Shown: positions 35,350 through 44,629, counted from the first letter of the stretch. The stretch is DNA of 64,000 bases from Mycobacterium sp. E183 (GCF_001667735.1 NZ_LZJN01000142.1:62001-126000), one strand, 5' to 3'. The notes: a model not told the origin generated them from the letters alone. Program-made: numbers and translations.

Positions 35350-36554
35350 AAACTGCGGTGAACCCATCGCTGCTGAGCCCGTTCTGGGAGACTGACCTTG
35401 AAACTCGCCTCAAGCACTTCGATACGTTGCGTGCCCGCAGTGGGGGTGTCGAGTTCATTCCGCAGCAGGATGGGCGTGGCTTTTGGTCGGTGACGTCCTA
35501 TGCCGGGGTGCGTACGGTGACCCGGGACCCCAAGAGGTTCACGAGCACCCTTGGTTTCTCCTTGGACGACATGCCTCCGGATCTGCTCGAGATCCTTGGC
35601 TCGATCATCGTGATGGACGATCCCAAGCATCAGCAGTATCGGCGCCTCGCACAGGTGGCGTTCTCACCCCGATCAATTCGCCGCATGACCGATTACGTCG
35701 GCAGGCTGGCCGACGCCATCGTCGAAGAGATCCGGGAGCGTCGTACGTTTGACTTCGTCGAGACTGTGGCGGCAAGCCTTCCGTTCCAAGTCATCGCGGA
35801 CCTGCTGGGAATCCCGGTCGGCGACCGCACGCGCTTGCGTGAACTCATTGACCTGATCCTGGGCGTCAACGACGGCCACGTCAGCGACATCGATACCAGT
35901 TTGCAGGCGGTCAGCGAGTTCTTCGAGTACACCATCGACCTTGGAAGGCAGCGACGCCGGTATCCTGGCGATGACATCACCTCCGCTTTGATGCAGGCCG
36001 AGGTCAACGGGAAACGGCTCACCGCAGCGGAATTCGGGTCTTTCGTGATCCTGCTCGCCGCGGCAGGAAACGACACCACGCGGACTGCACTGGCGTGGGC
36101 GATGCACCTGCTGAGCGAGCATGCCGACGAACGCGTCGCCCTGGCGGGCGATTTCGACGGACTTCACGGCAACGCCATCGAGGAGGTGCTCCGTTGGTCA
36201 TCGCCCGTGCTGCACATGCGGCGGACTGCGACGACGGACACAGTCCTCGGCGACGTCCAGATCGCTGCCGGAGACAAGGTCGTGGTGTGGTATCTGGCCG
36301 CCAATCACGATCCGAGCGTGTTCCCCGACCCGTCGCGCTTCGACATCCTGCGCTCCAACGCCCGCGATCATCAAGCTTTTGGAGCCGGTGGACCACACTT
36401 TTGCCTCGGAGCGGGGTTGGCGCGGATGGAGATACGCGTCGTGCTGGGCACACTGCTAGCTGCGTTCCCGACACTGCGTGCGACGGCTCCGCCCGATCCG
36501 CTGCGCTCGATGTTCGTCCACGGTGTCAAGGCACTGCCCTGCACCCTGGACTAA
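35346..36554 (+). CDS. Cytochrome P450
   Basis: A 402-residue bacterial P450. The I-helix is LAAAGNDTTR (about 239-248), the ExxR motif is EEVLR (about 279-283) and the haem loop FGAGGPHFCLGAGLAR has the Cys ligand at 353. The general form is close to the CYP124/125/142/268-like fatty-acid and sterol hydroxylases of mycobacteria, but I cannot assign a family number. No ferredoxin or reductase gene is adjacent. The start is set by the usual N-terminal length; the inverted repeat at the start codon may govern expression. Confidence 0.9.
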   Translation: METAVNPSLLSPFWETDLETRLKHFDTLRARSGGVEFIPQQDGRGFWSVTSYAGVRTVTRDPKRFTSTLGFSLDDMPPDLLEILGSIIVMDDPKHQQYRRLAQVAFSPRSIRRMTDYVGRLADAIVEEIRERRTFDFVETVAASLPFQVIADLLGIPVGDRTRLRELIDLILGVNDGHVSDIDTSLQAVSEFFEYTIDLGRQRRRYPGDDITSALMQAEVNGKRLTAAEFGSFVILLAAAGNDTTRTALAWAMHLLSEHADERVALAGDFDGLHGNAIEEVLRWSSPVLHMRRTATTDTVLGDVQIAAGDKVVVWYLAANHDPSVFPDPSRFDILRSNARDHQAFGAGGPHFCLGAGLARMEIRVVLGTLLAAFPTLRATAPPDPLRSMFVHGVKALPCTLD

Positions 36555-36698
36555 CTCAGGGATCTGACCGCTGGACTGACAGGGACCATCACCGACCTTG
36601 GCGAACGGCGAATTCTGTTGCGCCGCTTTGCGTGAAGGCGGTGAATACGGGCACCCCACCGGTCGCCCTGTAGCCACCATCATGGTCATGGCGCAGTG

Positions 36699-37529
36699 TC
36701 ACGGCATCTCGGACAGCAACCGCCGCGCCGCTTCTACGCATGGTCGCAGCCGGTCGATCGGGCTGACCCCGGACAACGCCAACGACCGTCGCGGTACCTC
36801 GATCTCGATCACGATGTCGGACGGGAGCGCGGAAAGGATGTCACGCAGGGGCAACTCGCCCTCGCCGGGCACCATGCGCTCAAACATGGCTTCTTCCATG
36901 TAGTTTTCGCTGCGCGGGCGCAGCGTGGTGTCGTTGAGTTGGGCGTACCCGATGCAAGCCGGGTCGATCGCGGCGAGATCGGCGGCGCCCGAACCCGAGC
37001 GGACCAGATGCATGGTGTCGATCAGCAAGCGGAAGTCGGGCCGCCCCACGTGTTCGAGCGCGGCGAGCGCCGTCGGCAGGTCGCCGACGGTCAGTCCCGG
37101 TACCGGTTCGAGGAGTGTCCGGATCCCGCGCTGGGCAGCCAGCTCCGTCAGCGCGGCGAATTGGTCGAAGCTGCGGGGAACGTCGGCATCGAGACTGACC
37201 ACATTGATTCGGGGGACGTTCAGCTCTGCGAGCACGTCGAGATCCGGCCGGAACGCGCTCATGTCGGCGCCGGGCAGCACCAGGAAGCCGTCACCGAGCG
37301 AGATCGTCACGCCGCGGTCATTCATCGCGGCGAGCACCGTCCGACGCAGGCCGGCGTCGTCGGTGAGAGAGAAGCGGGGATAACCGAGCGGCACCAGCGG
37401 CATTCCCTGCAGCGCGGCGGAGACGAAATGGCAGCCGAGATCCGCGGCCAGGTTCACCAATTCGGCCGGGGGAAGGCCAAATACACTCAGCATCCCGATG
37501 CCGAGCCGATCCGTGCCCGTCGCGGTCAT
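36699..37529 (-). CDS. Xylose isomerase-like TIM-barrel protein (sugar phosphate isomerase/epimerase family)
   Basis: A 276-residue AP-endonuclease-2/xylose-isomerase-like barrel. Metal-site candidates are LLEPVPG (about 139-145), LLIDTMHLVRSG (about 166-177), YAQLNDTT and a late IEIEVPRR (about 244-251). Members of this group are isomerases, epimerases or dehydratases. The start is one base after the lipoprotein stop on the same strand, so the two form a unit. The substrate is unknown. The gap 36555-36698 is convergent with the P450 and has no clear terminator. Confidence 0.78.
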   Translation of the reverse strand: MTATGTDRLGIGMLSVFGLPPAELVNLAADLGCHFVSAALQGMPLVPLGYPRFSLTDDAGLRRTVLAAMNDRGVTISLGDGFLVLPGADMSAFRPDLDVLAELNVPRINVVSLDADVPRSFDQFAALTELAAQRGIRTLLEPVPGLTVGDLPTALAALEHVGRPDFRLLIDTMHLVRSGSGAADLAAIDPACIGYAQLNDTTLRPRSENYMEEAMFERMVPGEGELPLRDILSALPSDIVIEIEVPRRSLALSGVSPIDRLRPCVEAARRLLSEMP

Positions 37530-37530
37530 G

Positions 37531-38154
37531 TCACCCGGGACGACCGGCGAGTTGGGCCAATTGCGCGGCCCCCTCGGCCGTCTGGGTGGTCATGGCGATG
37601 CGCCCCGAAGTGACCGGGTCTTCGATGATCGGCGCCTCCAAAACGAGGTCGTCGCGGACAAACGCCACATGATCCTTCAAATGGCCAGCGGTATACGACG
37701 CCCACGCCGACGCCGATGGGGGGTCGAGGATCAGGGTCACGTCGTAGAAACCCGCCGTCAGCGACTTCGGCGGATCCACATGTATGAGCCCGAGCCGCAT
37801 CGTCTCCGGGCCCAGCGTGTACAAGGTGGTCCGGCCGATATCGCACGCGGTGAACGCGTCGGTGGGCGCCACGGGATGGTTCGGGTCGGTGGTCGGGCAT
37901 TTCTGCGGGCCGGCCGGCTGAGACTTGTTAACGGGGCGGACGGGCAGCGGCGCGATCTGCACGCTCGGTGCGGCTGTTGCGCTTGTGGTGGGTGTTTTGG
38001 TGGTTGTGGCGCTGGTGGTCGACGTGGTGGGCGCGGCCTGGTGTCGCGTCGAGTGGCAGCCGCACACCACTGAGAAGAGCAGGCCGGCGCACGTCAGGCC
38101 GGCCACCACCGCGCGAACCTTCGCCTCGCCTCGCCGTCGGATCATTCGGCCCAT
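37531..38154 (-). CDS. Lipoprotein with SecDF-P1-head-like domain
   Basis: A 207-residue exported protein. After a basic N-terminus the hydrophobic segment VRAVVAGLTCAGLLFSVV runs into VCGC, whose second Cys can serve as the lipidated residue of a weak lipobox. A Thr/Ser-rich linker (about 42-62) follows. The globular part ends with FYDVTLILDPPSASAWASYT and VFRDDLVLEAPIIED-like beta segments, resembling the P1 head of SecD found in many mycobacterial lipoproteins. It shares a transcript with the downstream TIM-barrel gene and is divergent from the TetR gene. Confidence 0.65.
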   Translation of the reverse strand: MGRMIRRRGEAKVRAVVAGLTCAGLLFSVVCGCHSTRHQAAPTTSTTSATTTKTPTTSATAAPSVQIAPLPVRPVNKSQPAGPQKCPTTDPNHPVAPTDAFTACDIGRTTLYTLGPETMRLGLIHVDPPKSLTAGFYDVTLILDPPSASAWASYTAGHLKDHVAFVRDDLVLEAPIIEDPVTSGRIAMTTQTAEGAAQLAQLAGRPG

Positions 38155-38260
38155 TGTTCCAGCCGAAAAAAAGACCGCGGCGATGCGTGCGCAGTCGTCC
38201 TACGGCACCGGTTTCGCCCGCGCTCGGGGGTCATGAAGCGCACCCGGCCCTTTACTGACA

Positions 38261-38279
38261 CTACGAATATAGAGTAGCG
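38261..38279 (+). promoter_or_regulatory. Operator/promoter of the TetR gene (copy 1)
   Basis: CTACGAATATAGAGTAGCG. It contains a -10-like TATAGA/TAGAGT and partial dyad symmetry (CTAC...GTAG). The same core, CTACGAnnATAGAGT, recurs at 39057 in front of the P450 operon. It lies 16 bases before the TetR ATG and probably is the regulator's own site. Confidence 0.55.
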
Positions 38280-38294
38280 TGTCGCTCCAAGACG

Positions 38295-38981
38295 ATGGAC
38301 AAACGCCGAAAGCCCAATCCGGGGGAGCGCCGCCGCGACTTATGCGATGCGGCCATTCAGCTGTTGGCCGACGACGGCGCGAAGGGCTTGAGCCATCTCA
38401 AGGTCGACCGCAAGGCCGGCGTCCCCGACGGCACCACGTCGTTTTACTTCCGCACCCGCTCCGCGCTGCTGAGCGCGGTGGCCGAGCGGCTGGCCGAGCT
38501 GGACCTCGCCGACCTGCAGTCCGTCGCCGACGACTCGGACGGCAGGGGTGAGAACCCGTCGCCCTCCCGGCTGTCCCAGGTGGTCATCCGATCCGGCGAC
38601 GAGCCGCAGTTGTTCCGGACCAAGGCGCGCTACGAGCTGACGATGCAGGCCGCGCGTGATCCGTCACTGGCCGCGATCCTGCAGCGGGCCACGGACGAAT
38701 TCACCAAGCTGCACCGTGAAATCCTGGTTCAGCTCATGCCGCACGGCGCGGACCTGGAACCCGCCGTCGTCGAGGACCTGAGCAACGTGACGCTGACGTT
38801 CATCAACGGGCTGCTCGTGCGGTTCGCCCACGGTGACCGGATCGTCGACACCCCCGAGCGGCTGGACGGGATCTTGTCGGCCATCGCGGCCGGCATTCTG
38901 CACAGCCCGCACCAGGGCCGGCTGACCAGTGCGGATGGGCGGGGCCAAGCCGGGGCGCACCGGGCCACGGCGCTCGGATGA
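38295..38981 (+). CDS. TetR-family regulator of the P450/mycofactocin-SDR operon
   Basis: A 228-residue TetR protein. The helix-turn-helix spans about residues 12-55 (LCDAAIQLLADDGAKGLSHL, then VDRKAGVPDGTTSFYFRTR). The ligand domain follows, with a Pro/Ser insertion near 88-92. The C-terminal 20 residues are Gly/Ala/Arg-rich and probably disordered. Its upstream site is repeated before the P450 operon that starts 261 bp after its stop, so it most likely represses both. Confidence 0.87.
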   Translation: MDKRRKPNPGERRRDLCDAAIQLLADDGAKGLSHLKVDRKAGVPDGTTSFYFRTRSALLSAVAERLAELDLADLQSVADDSDGRGENPSPSRLSQVVIRSGDEPQLFRTKARYELTMQAARDPSLAAILQRATDEFTKLHREILVQLMPHGADLEPAVVEDLSNVTLTFINGLLVRFAHGDRIVDTPERLDGILSAIAAGILHSPHQGRLTSADGRGQAGAHRATALG

Positions 38982-39056
38982 GCGGCCCGTGCACGCACAC
39001 CTCGGCGGCGGGTTGTGCGGCATGGGGTCTTGCCAGACCATTGCCCATATGGTTCT

Positions 39057-39075
39057 CTACGAGAATAGAGTTAGG
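39057..39075 (+). promoter_or_regulatory. Operator/promoter of the P450 operon (copy 2)
   Basis: CTACGAGAATAGAGTTAGG shares CTACGAnnATAGAGT with the TetR gene's site at 38261. It also holds the dyads TTCTC-TAC-GAGAA (39053-39065) and CTCTA...TAGAG. The -10-like TAGAGT predicts a start near 39079 and a 5' leader of about 160 bases before GTG 39243. The leader, bases 39080-39242, has no supported gene. Confidence 0.55.
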
Positions 39076-39242
39076 CCACGTTGACGGGCCGATTTCAGCC
39101 CAGCCCGTTCCCATGTCTGAGCAAAGCAGTTAAGCGGAGTGTACAAATTGCCCGACCCGGATCCAGCGCTGCACTCCTGGCAGCGCGGGCGCTGCGCAAG
39201 CCGTACCAACACCCGGGAAGCGTCAGCGGTAGGAGGGATTTC

Positions 39243-40445
39243 GTGACGACGAGCACCGATAGCCATGTGCGATTCGACCCGTACGACGTCGAGCTGATCG
39301 CCGATCCGTACCCCATGTTCAAGCGCCTGCGTGACGAGGCGCCGCTGTATTACAACGCCGAATACGATTTCTACGCGCTGAGCCGATTCGCGGATGTAAA
39401 CAAGGCAATCATCGACCACGGCACTTACAGCTCCGCAAGGGGCGTGATCATGGAACTGATCAAGGCCAACCTCGAGATCCCGTCGGGGATGCTGATCTTC
39501 GAAGACCCGCCGATCCACGACGTGCACCGCAAGCTGCTGTCGCGCATGTTCACCCCCCGAAAGATCGCCGCGCTCGAGCCGATGATCCGAGAGTTCTGCG
39601 CACAAGCGCTCGATCCGCTGGTGGGGTCGGGGCGGTTCGACTTCGTCACCGACCTGGGCGCGATCATGCCGATGAAGGTGATCAGCGCGTTGCTCGGCAT
39701 CCCCGAAGAAGATCAGGAATACATCCGCGATCGCGGCAATGCTCAGTTGCGCACCGAGCCCGGTAAGCCGATGAGCGCCGCCGAGCACGGCCTCTCGGTG
39801 GGCGAGCAGTTCGAGGCCTACATCGACTGGCGCGCCGACAACCCGTCGGACGACATCATGACCGAGCTGCTCAACGTCGAATTCGTCGACGAGACCGGGA
39901 CCACGCGGCGGCTGAGGCGCGAAGAAATCCTGGTGTACCTCAACGTGGTGGCGGGGGCCGGCAATGAAACGACCACGCGCCTGATCGGTTGGGCCGGAAA
40001 GGTTCTCGCCGAGCACCCGGAGCAGCGCCGTGAACTCGTCGAAAACCCCGCACTGATCCCGCAGGCCATCGAGGAGTTGCTGCGCTTCGAGCCGCCCGCG
40101 CCGCACATGGCGCGTTATGTCACGCGCGACGTGAGCCTCTACGACCAGACGGTGCCGGAGGGCAGCGTAATGCTGATGCTGATCGGTGCTGCGTGCCGCG
40201 ACGAGCGGCAGTTCGGCCCCGACGCAGGCGAATTCAACATTCATCGTCCCGCCCGTCCGCACCTCACGTTCAGCGTGGGCGCCCACTTCTGCCTGGGTTC
40301 GGCGCTGGCGCGGCTGGAAGGCCGCGTCGCCCTCGAGGAAATCCTCAAGCGCTTCCCGCAGTGGGAGCCCGATCTGGCCAACGCAACACTCAGCCCGACG
40401 TCGTCGGTCCGGGGCTGGGAAACTCTGCCCACCGTGGTGCCCTGA
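39243..40445 (+). CDS. Cytochrome P450
   Basis: A 400-residue P450 starting at GTG 39243 behind AGGAGGG; the longer in-frame version would add 54 unlike residues. The I-helix is VVAGAGNETTTR (about 238-249), ExxR is EELLR (about 278-282) and the haem loop FSVGAHFCLGSALAR has Cys350. It is the first gene of an operon whose next gene, overlapping by one base, is a mycofactocin-type dehydrogenase. A plausible role is hydroxylation of a terpenoid- or steroid-like substrate followed by alcohol oxidation (inference). Confidence 0.92.
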   Translation: MTTSTDSHVRFDPYDVELIADPYPMFKRLRDEAPLYYNAEYDFYALSRFADVNKAIIDHGTYSSARGVIMELIKANLEIPSGMLIFEDPPIHDVHRKLLSRMFTPRKIAALEPMIREFCAQALDPLVGSGRFDFVTDLGAIMPMKVISALLGIPEEDQEYIRDRGNAQLRTEPGKPMSAAEHGLSVGEQFEAYIDWRADNPSDDIMTELLNVEFVDETGTTRRLRREEILVYLNVVAGAGNETTTRLIGWAGKVLAEHPEQRRELVENPALIPQAIEELLRFEPPAPHMARYVTRDVSLYDQTVPEGSVMLMLIGAACRDERQFGPDAGEFNIHRPARPHLTFSVGAHFCLGSALARLEGRVALEEILKRFPQWEPDLANATLSPTSSVRGWETLPTVVP

Positions 40446-41281
40446 TGACCGGCCGGGTCGAGGGCAAGGTCGCGTTCGTCAGCGGCGCCGCCCGCGGCCA
40501 GGGCCGCAGCCATGCGGTGCGCTTGGCGCAGGAGGGCGCCGACATCATCGCGGTCGACGTCTGCGGGCCGATCGAGAACCTGGCCTACCCGCACTCGGTG
40601 CCGGAAGACCTGGCCGAGACGGCCGACTTGGTGAAAGCCCACGACCGTCGCATCGTCACCGCGCAGGTGGACGTCCGCGACTACGAGGGCCTGCGGTCCG
40701 CGCTGGACGACGGTGTGGAACAGCTCGGGCGGCTCGACATCATCGTCGCGAACGCGGGCGTGGGCACCGACGGCAGGAAGCTGCACAAGATCCGCGAGAA
40801 CGTCTGGCAGGACATAATCGACATCAACCTGACCGGCGTCTGGCACACGGTCAAAGCGGGCGTCCCGCAGATTCTTTCGGGCGGCCGCGGCGGGTCGATC
40901 GTGCTCACCAGCTCGGTCGGCGGGCGCAAGGCGTACCCGAATACCGGCCACTACATCGCGGCCAAACACGGCGTCATCGGCCTGATGCGCGCCTTCGCCG
41001 TCGAGCTCGGCCAGCACATGATCCGCGTCAATTCGGTGCTACCCACCCAGGTCAGCACCACGATGGTGATGAATGACAACACGTTCCGGCTCTTCCGCCC
41101 CGACCTGGAGAATCCGGGGCCGGAGGACTTCGCCCCCATCTCGCAGATGATGCACACGCTGCCGGTGCCCTGGGTGGAAGCCGCGGACATCAGCAACGCG
41201 GTCCTGTTCCTCGCCTCTGACGAATCGCGTTATGTCACTGGCGTTTCGCTTCCCGTCGACGCGGGCAGCTTGCTCAAGTAG
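40445..41281 (+). CDS. Mycofactocin-coupled SDR-family oxidoreductase
   Basis: A 278-residue SDR of the mycofactocin-dependent subgroup. The marker GAARGQGRSHAVRLAQEGAD (14-33), then IIAVDVCGPI, is typical (carveol dehydrogenase-like). The catalytic Tyr/Lys pair is in YIAAKHG (about 177-183) with Ser in LTSSVGG. In this family the NAD cofactor is bound without exchange and electrons pass to mycofactocin, used for alcohol oxidation (family knowledge). The ATG overlaps the P450 stop by one base, so the P450 product may be its substrate. Confidence 0.9.
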   Translation: MTGRVEGKVAFVSGAARGQGRSHAVRLAQEGADIIAVDVCGPIENLAYPHSVPEDLAETADLVKAHDRRIVTAQVDVRDYEGLRSALDDGVEQLGRLDIIVANAGVGTDGRKLHKIRENVWQDIIDINLTGVWHTVKAGVPQILSGGRGGSIVLTSSVGGRKAYPNTGHYIAAKHGVIGLMRAFAVELGQHMIRVNSVLPTQVSTTMVMNDNTFRLFRPDLENPGPEDFAPISQMMHTLPVPWVEAADISNAVLFLASDESRYVTGVSLPVDAGSLLK

Positions 41282-41310
41282 CGCCAATACAAGAGAAGTT
41301 GGAGAAGCCG

Positions 41311-42279
41311 ATGCCCGAATACGACTACGAAGAGATGAAGAAGGAAGCCGAGCCGTACATCAAGTTCGAGAAGGACAAGAAGAGCCGGATCGCCTATATC
41401 ACGTTCAACCGCCCCGAGGAGCTCAACTCCACGACCTTGGGAATGCGTCAGAACTACGCCGACCTGATCCACAAGTGCAACGTGGACGACGACGTCAAGG
41501 TCGTCGTGATCCGCGGCGAGGGAGAGGATTTCGGCAGCGGCGGCGACCTGCCCGAGCAGCGGGGCATGCTGGAAAATCCCGGCATGCCGCTGCTGCACGA
41601 ACTGGCGATCAACGACGACGACGTGAAGTACCCGCCCGGCGGATCGTATCGGTACCTGTCCACCGTCACCGACTTCTACGCGAAGGCCCGTGCGGGCAAC
41701 CGGCCGCTTCAGGAACTGCGCAAGATCAGCATCATCGAGGCCAAGGGCTACTGCTACGGCTGGCACTTCTACCAGGCCGGCGATGCCGACCTGGTGATCG
41801 CCTCGGACGACGCCCTCTTCGGGCACCCGGCCTTCCGTTACGTGGGTTGGGGCCCGCGCCTGTGGTGGTGGGCCGAGACAATGGGCCTGCGCAAGTTCTC
41901 CGAGATGCTCTTCACCGGAAGACCATTCAGCGCCAAAGAGATGTACGAGTGCGGCTTCGTCAACAGCGTGGTGCCGCGGGAGAAGCTGGAAGCAGAGACG
42001 CTGAAATACGCGATGGCGTGCTCCCGCTCTCGCCCGACCGACACGGTCGCCGTGCAGAAGACGTTCCTGGAGCTCTACAAGCAGCATAAGGGCGAATACT
42101 TCGGCAGCCTGCTCACCGGCATGGTCGAAGGCATGCTGCCGATGATCGCCAACGACGCCGAGGAAGTCGACCTGACCGCCGGAACCTTCGAGAAGGGCCT
42201 CAACAACGTCGTCAAGGACAACGACCTGAACTTCCCGCCGGAGTGGCGCCTGAGCCGCTCGGGTCGCGCGAAGCCCTGA
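41311..42279 (+). CDS. Crotonase-fold enoyl-CoA hydratase/isomerase family protein with altered active site
   Basis: A 322-residue crotonase with a longer N-terminus than usual. The fold motifs are TFNRPEELNSTT (about 31-42), RGEGEDFGSGGDLPEQRG (68-85, first oxyanion-hole strand) and AKGYCYGWHFYQAGDADL (144-161). Aligned by eye to rat crotonase, Glu144 corresponds to Tyr154 and Glu164 to Ala174, so neither catalytic Glu is kept and simple hydration is unlikely. ATG 41311 has GGAGAAG just upstream; TTG 41299 is a poorer alternative. It lies between the mycofactocin SDR and a CoA-transferase in one operon. Confidence 0.82.
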   Translation: MPEYDYEEMKKEAEPYIKFEKDKKSRIAYITFNRPEELNSTTLGMRQNYADLIHKCNVDDDVKVVVIRGEGEDFGSGGDLPEQRGMLENPGMPLLHELAINDDDVKYPPGGSYRYLSTVTDFYAKARAGNRPLQELRKISIIEAKGYCYGWHFYQAGDADLVIASDDALFGHPAFRYVGWGPRLWWWAETMGLRKFSEMLFTGRPFSAKEMYECGFVNSVVPREKLEAETLKYAMACSRSRPTDTVAVQKTFLELYKQHKGEYFGSLLTGMVEGMLPMIANDAEEVDLTAGTFEKGLNNVVKDNDLNFPPEWRLSRSGRAKP

Positions 42280-42295
42280 CCTTCGGGGAGCTCGC

Positions 42296-44629
42296 ATGTC
42301 GGCGCTGACGGGTTTCCGGGTGATTGAGCTGGCCGGATCCGTAGCGGTCGAGTACTGCGGAAAACTGTTGGCCGACTTCGGCGTCGAGATCATCAAGGTC
42401 GAGGCTCCGGAGGGCGGCAGCCCGACGCGGGCGATGGCCCCCATCCTGGCCGACGGGTGCGACGGCAGCGGGCTGTTCGCGTACCTGAACACCAACAAAA
42501 GGTCTGTCGTGCTCGATCGCGGTACCGCTTGCGGCGCCGAGTCCCTGCACAAGCTCATCGGCACCGCCGACGCGGTCATCGGAGATGGTGCTACCGACTG
42601 GTCCGCCCAGTATCCGGATGTGGTGTTCTGCTCGATCGCGCCGTTCGGACGGGGCGCGCCACCCGAATCCGCCAATGCCAAGAGCATCAACGTGTTCCAT
42701 GCCAGCGGTTGGGGCTACCACACGCCCAGTCACCCGGATCTCAGCAAGCCGCCACTGCAGGGGCCCGGCCGGTTCCTCGCCGACTACGAAGCGGGGCTGG
42801 ATGCCGCGCTCTGCGTGACCGCGTCCCTATTCGGGCGACTGCACAGCGGTCGAGGCGAGTCCATCGACATCTCCGGGCACGCGGTGCTGGCCTCCCGCGC
42901 CGACTGCATTCTGGGGCGATTCATCACCGGGGAGGTGACCGCCGCGGGTCACCGCGGCGACTTCGACCAAGCAGGCCCCGCAGCGTTTTTCGGGTGCGCC
43001 GATGGCTTCGTCTACCTCTACATGACCAGCCGCGCCCACTGGCTCGGCCTGAAAGAACTGATGGGTCAACCCGGCTGGCTGGCTGCTTTCGAGGATGACT
43101 GGCTGGAGTTCTTCGTGACCGCCGAGAAGGTTGCCGCATTCCATCGCGGCTTCGCGGCATGGATTCGGGACCTTGCCAAGGACGACGCCTCCGACCGGGC
43201 CCAGCGACTGGGGGTGCCGCTGGTGCCGGTGAACGACGCCGCGAACCTTCATGACTCGCCGCAATACCGGCATCGCGGCTTCTTCCAGTGGGTGCGCCAC
43301 CCGGTGCTGGGCGACGCGGCATACCCGACGGTGCCGTACGCGCTCAGCGCGTCACCGGCTCGAATCACCGATCCCGCACCGACGCTCGGTCAGCACACGC
43401 GGCGGGTGCTGGACCGCATCGATTCGGTGCGGCCGCGGCCGCAGGTCGCGTCGCCGCAGTTGAAGCCCCCGATGATTCCGCGGGGCGGGCCGCTGGAGGG
43501 GGTGCGGGTCGTCGAGCTCACCAAGGTGTGGGCCGGCCCGTATGCCGGCAAGCTGCTCGCGATGCTGGGCGCCGAGGTCGTCAAGATCGAAACCGCGGGC
43601 AGCCCCGAGGAGATGCGCGCTTACGGCGGCACCGACATCAACCACGCGCCGTACTTTCTGAGCATCAACCCCGAAATCCTCAGCGTGGACCTGGACATCA
43701 AGTCCGCCGAGGGCATGTCGCGGCTGCGGGAGCTGATCGGCCGCAGCGACGTCGTGCTCAACAACCTTCGCCCGGGCGCGATGGAACGCCAGGGCCTGGG
43801 GTACGCGCAACTGAGGGAGATCAAACCGGACATCATCTCGGTGTCGATCAAGATGTGGGGCAACGACGGGCCACTGGGCCACCAAACCGGTTACGCGCCC
43901 TGCTTCGCCGCCCTGGCGGGGCTGGCCTCGCTGGTCGGCTACCGCGGCGGCCCGCCGCTTGGAACCAGCATGCGTTACGGCGATTCGACCGTCGGAGCGG
44001 CGGCCGCGTACGCCGCCGTGGTCGCGCTGCTTCATCGTGAACTGACCGGCGCAGGCCAATTCGTCGACATATCAGCGGTGGAGACCCTGTCGTCCATGAT
44101 CGGCGACCGGCTCCTCGAGCAAGCGCTGACCGGCCGTCGCCTCGAGCCCAGCGGCAACGATCATCCGGACATGTGCCCGCACGGCTGCTACACGTGCGCG
44201 GACGGTGCCTGGATTGCCGTGGCGGTCACCGACGACGCGCAATGGCGGGCGTTGTGCGAGGTGCTCGGCGCCGAGTCGCTCGCAAGCGAGGGCCGTTACG
44301 CGCGCATGGACCAGCGGCGGCACCACGCCGAGACGCTCGATGCATGTCTTACCCAACTCACCCGACGCCATGACGCCGAGCGCCTGGCGCAGCGCCTGCG
44401 CGCGGCCGGGGTTCCGGCCGGCAAGAGCGCCACCTCGCTCGACGTGATCAGTGATCAACGGCTGTGGGACCGCGAGCTGTATCGATTCGTCAGCGATCAT
44501 CGTGAGGGCCAGCGCCCGATCGTCGGGCCGTCCTGGCGGATGGCCCGCAGCCAGGCGCGCATCGCCCGCGGCGCGCCGGACCTGGGCGAGCACACCGAGT
44601 ATGTGCTGCACGGGATACTGGGCGCATGA
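42296..44629 (+). CDS. Two-domain CaiB/BaiF family III CoA-transferase
   Basis: A 777-residue fusion of two family III CoA-transferase domains. Domain 1 (about 1-385) has FRVIELAGSVAVEYCGKLLA, YLNTNKRSVVLD and the catalytic Asp candidate in LADYEAGLDAA (about 160-170). Domain 2 (about 397-777) starts LEGVRVVELTKVWAGPYAGK and has the equivalent Asp in RYGDSTVGAAAAYA. Single-domain members (about 400 aa) work as interlocked dimers, so the fusion may form the pair in one chain. It moves CoA between acids, activating the substrate of this operon without ATP (family knowledge plus context). Confidence 0.88.
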   Translation: MSALTGFRVIELAGSVAVEYCGKLLADFGVEIIKVEAPEGGSPTRAMAPILADGCDGSGLFAYLNTNKRSVVLDRGTACGAESLHKLIGTADAVIGDGATDWSAQYPDVVFCSIAPFGRGAPPESANAKSINVFHASGWGYHTPSHPDLSKPPLQGPGRFLADYEAGLDAALCVTASLFGRLHSGRGESIDISGHAVLASRADCILGRFITGEVTAAGHRGDFDQAGPAAFFGCADGFVYLYMTSRAHWLGLKELMGQPGWLAAFEDDWLEFFVTAEKVAAFHRGFAAWIRDLAKDDASDRAQRLGVPLVPVNDAANLHDSPQYRHRGFFQWVRHPVLGDAAYPTVPYALSASPARITDPAPTLGQHTRRVLDRIDSVRPRPQVASPQLKPPMIPRGGPLEGVRVVELTKVWAGPYAGKLLAMLGAEVVKIETAGSPEEMRAYGGTDINHAPYFLSINPEILSVDLDIKSAEGMSRLRELIGRSDVVLNNLRPGAMERQGLGYAQLREIKPDIISVSIKMWGNDGPLGHQTGYAPCFAALAGLASLVGYRGGPPLGTSMRYGDSTVGAAAAYAAVVALLHRELTGAGQFVDISAVETLSSMIGDRLLEQALTGRRLEPSGNDHPDMCPHGCYTCADGAWIAVAVTDDAQWRALCEVLGAESLASEGRYARMDQRRHHAETLDACLTQLTRRHDAERLAQRLRAAGVPAGKSATSLDVISDQRLWDRELYRFVSDHREGQRPIVGPSWRMARSQARIARGAPDLGEHTEYVLHGILGA

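Noticed and set aside
39081..39242. 54-residue N-terminal extension of the second P450
   Set aside because: A strong AGGAGGG stands before GTG 39243, and the extension is unlike any P450 N-terminus; it is better read as a 5' leader.
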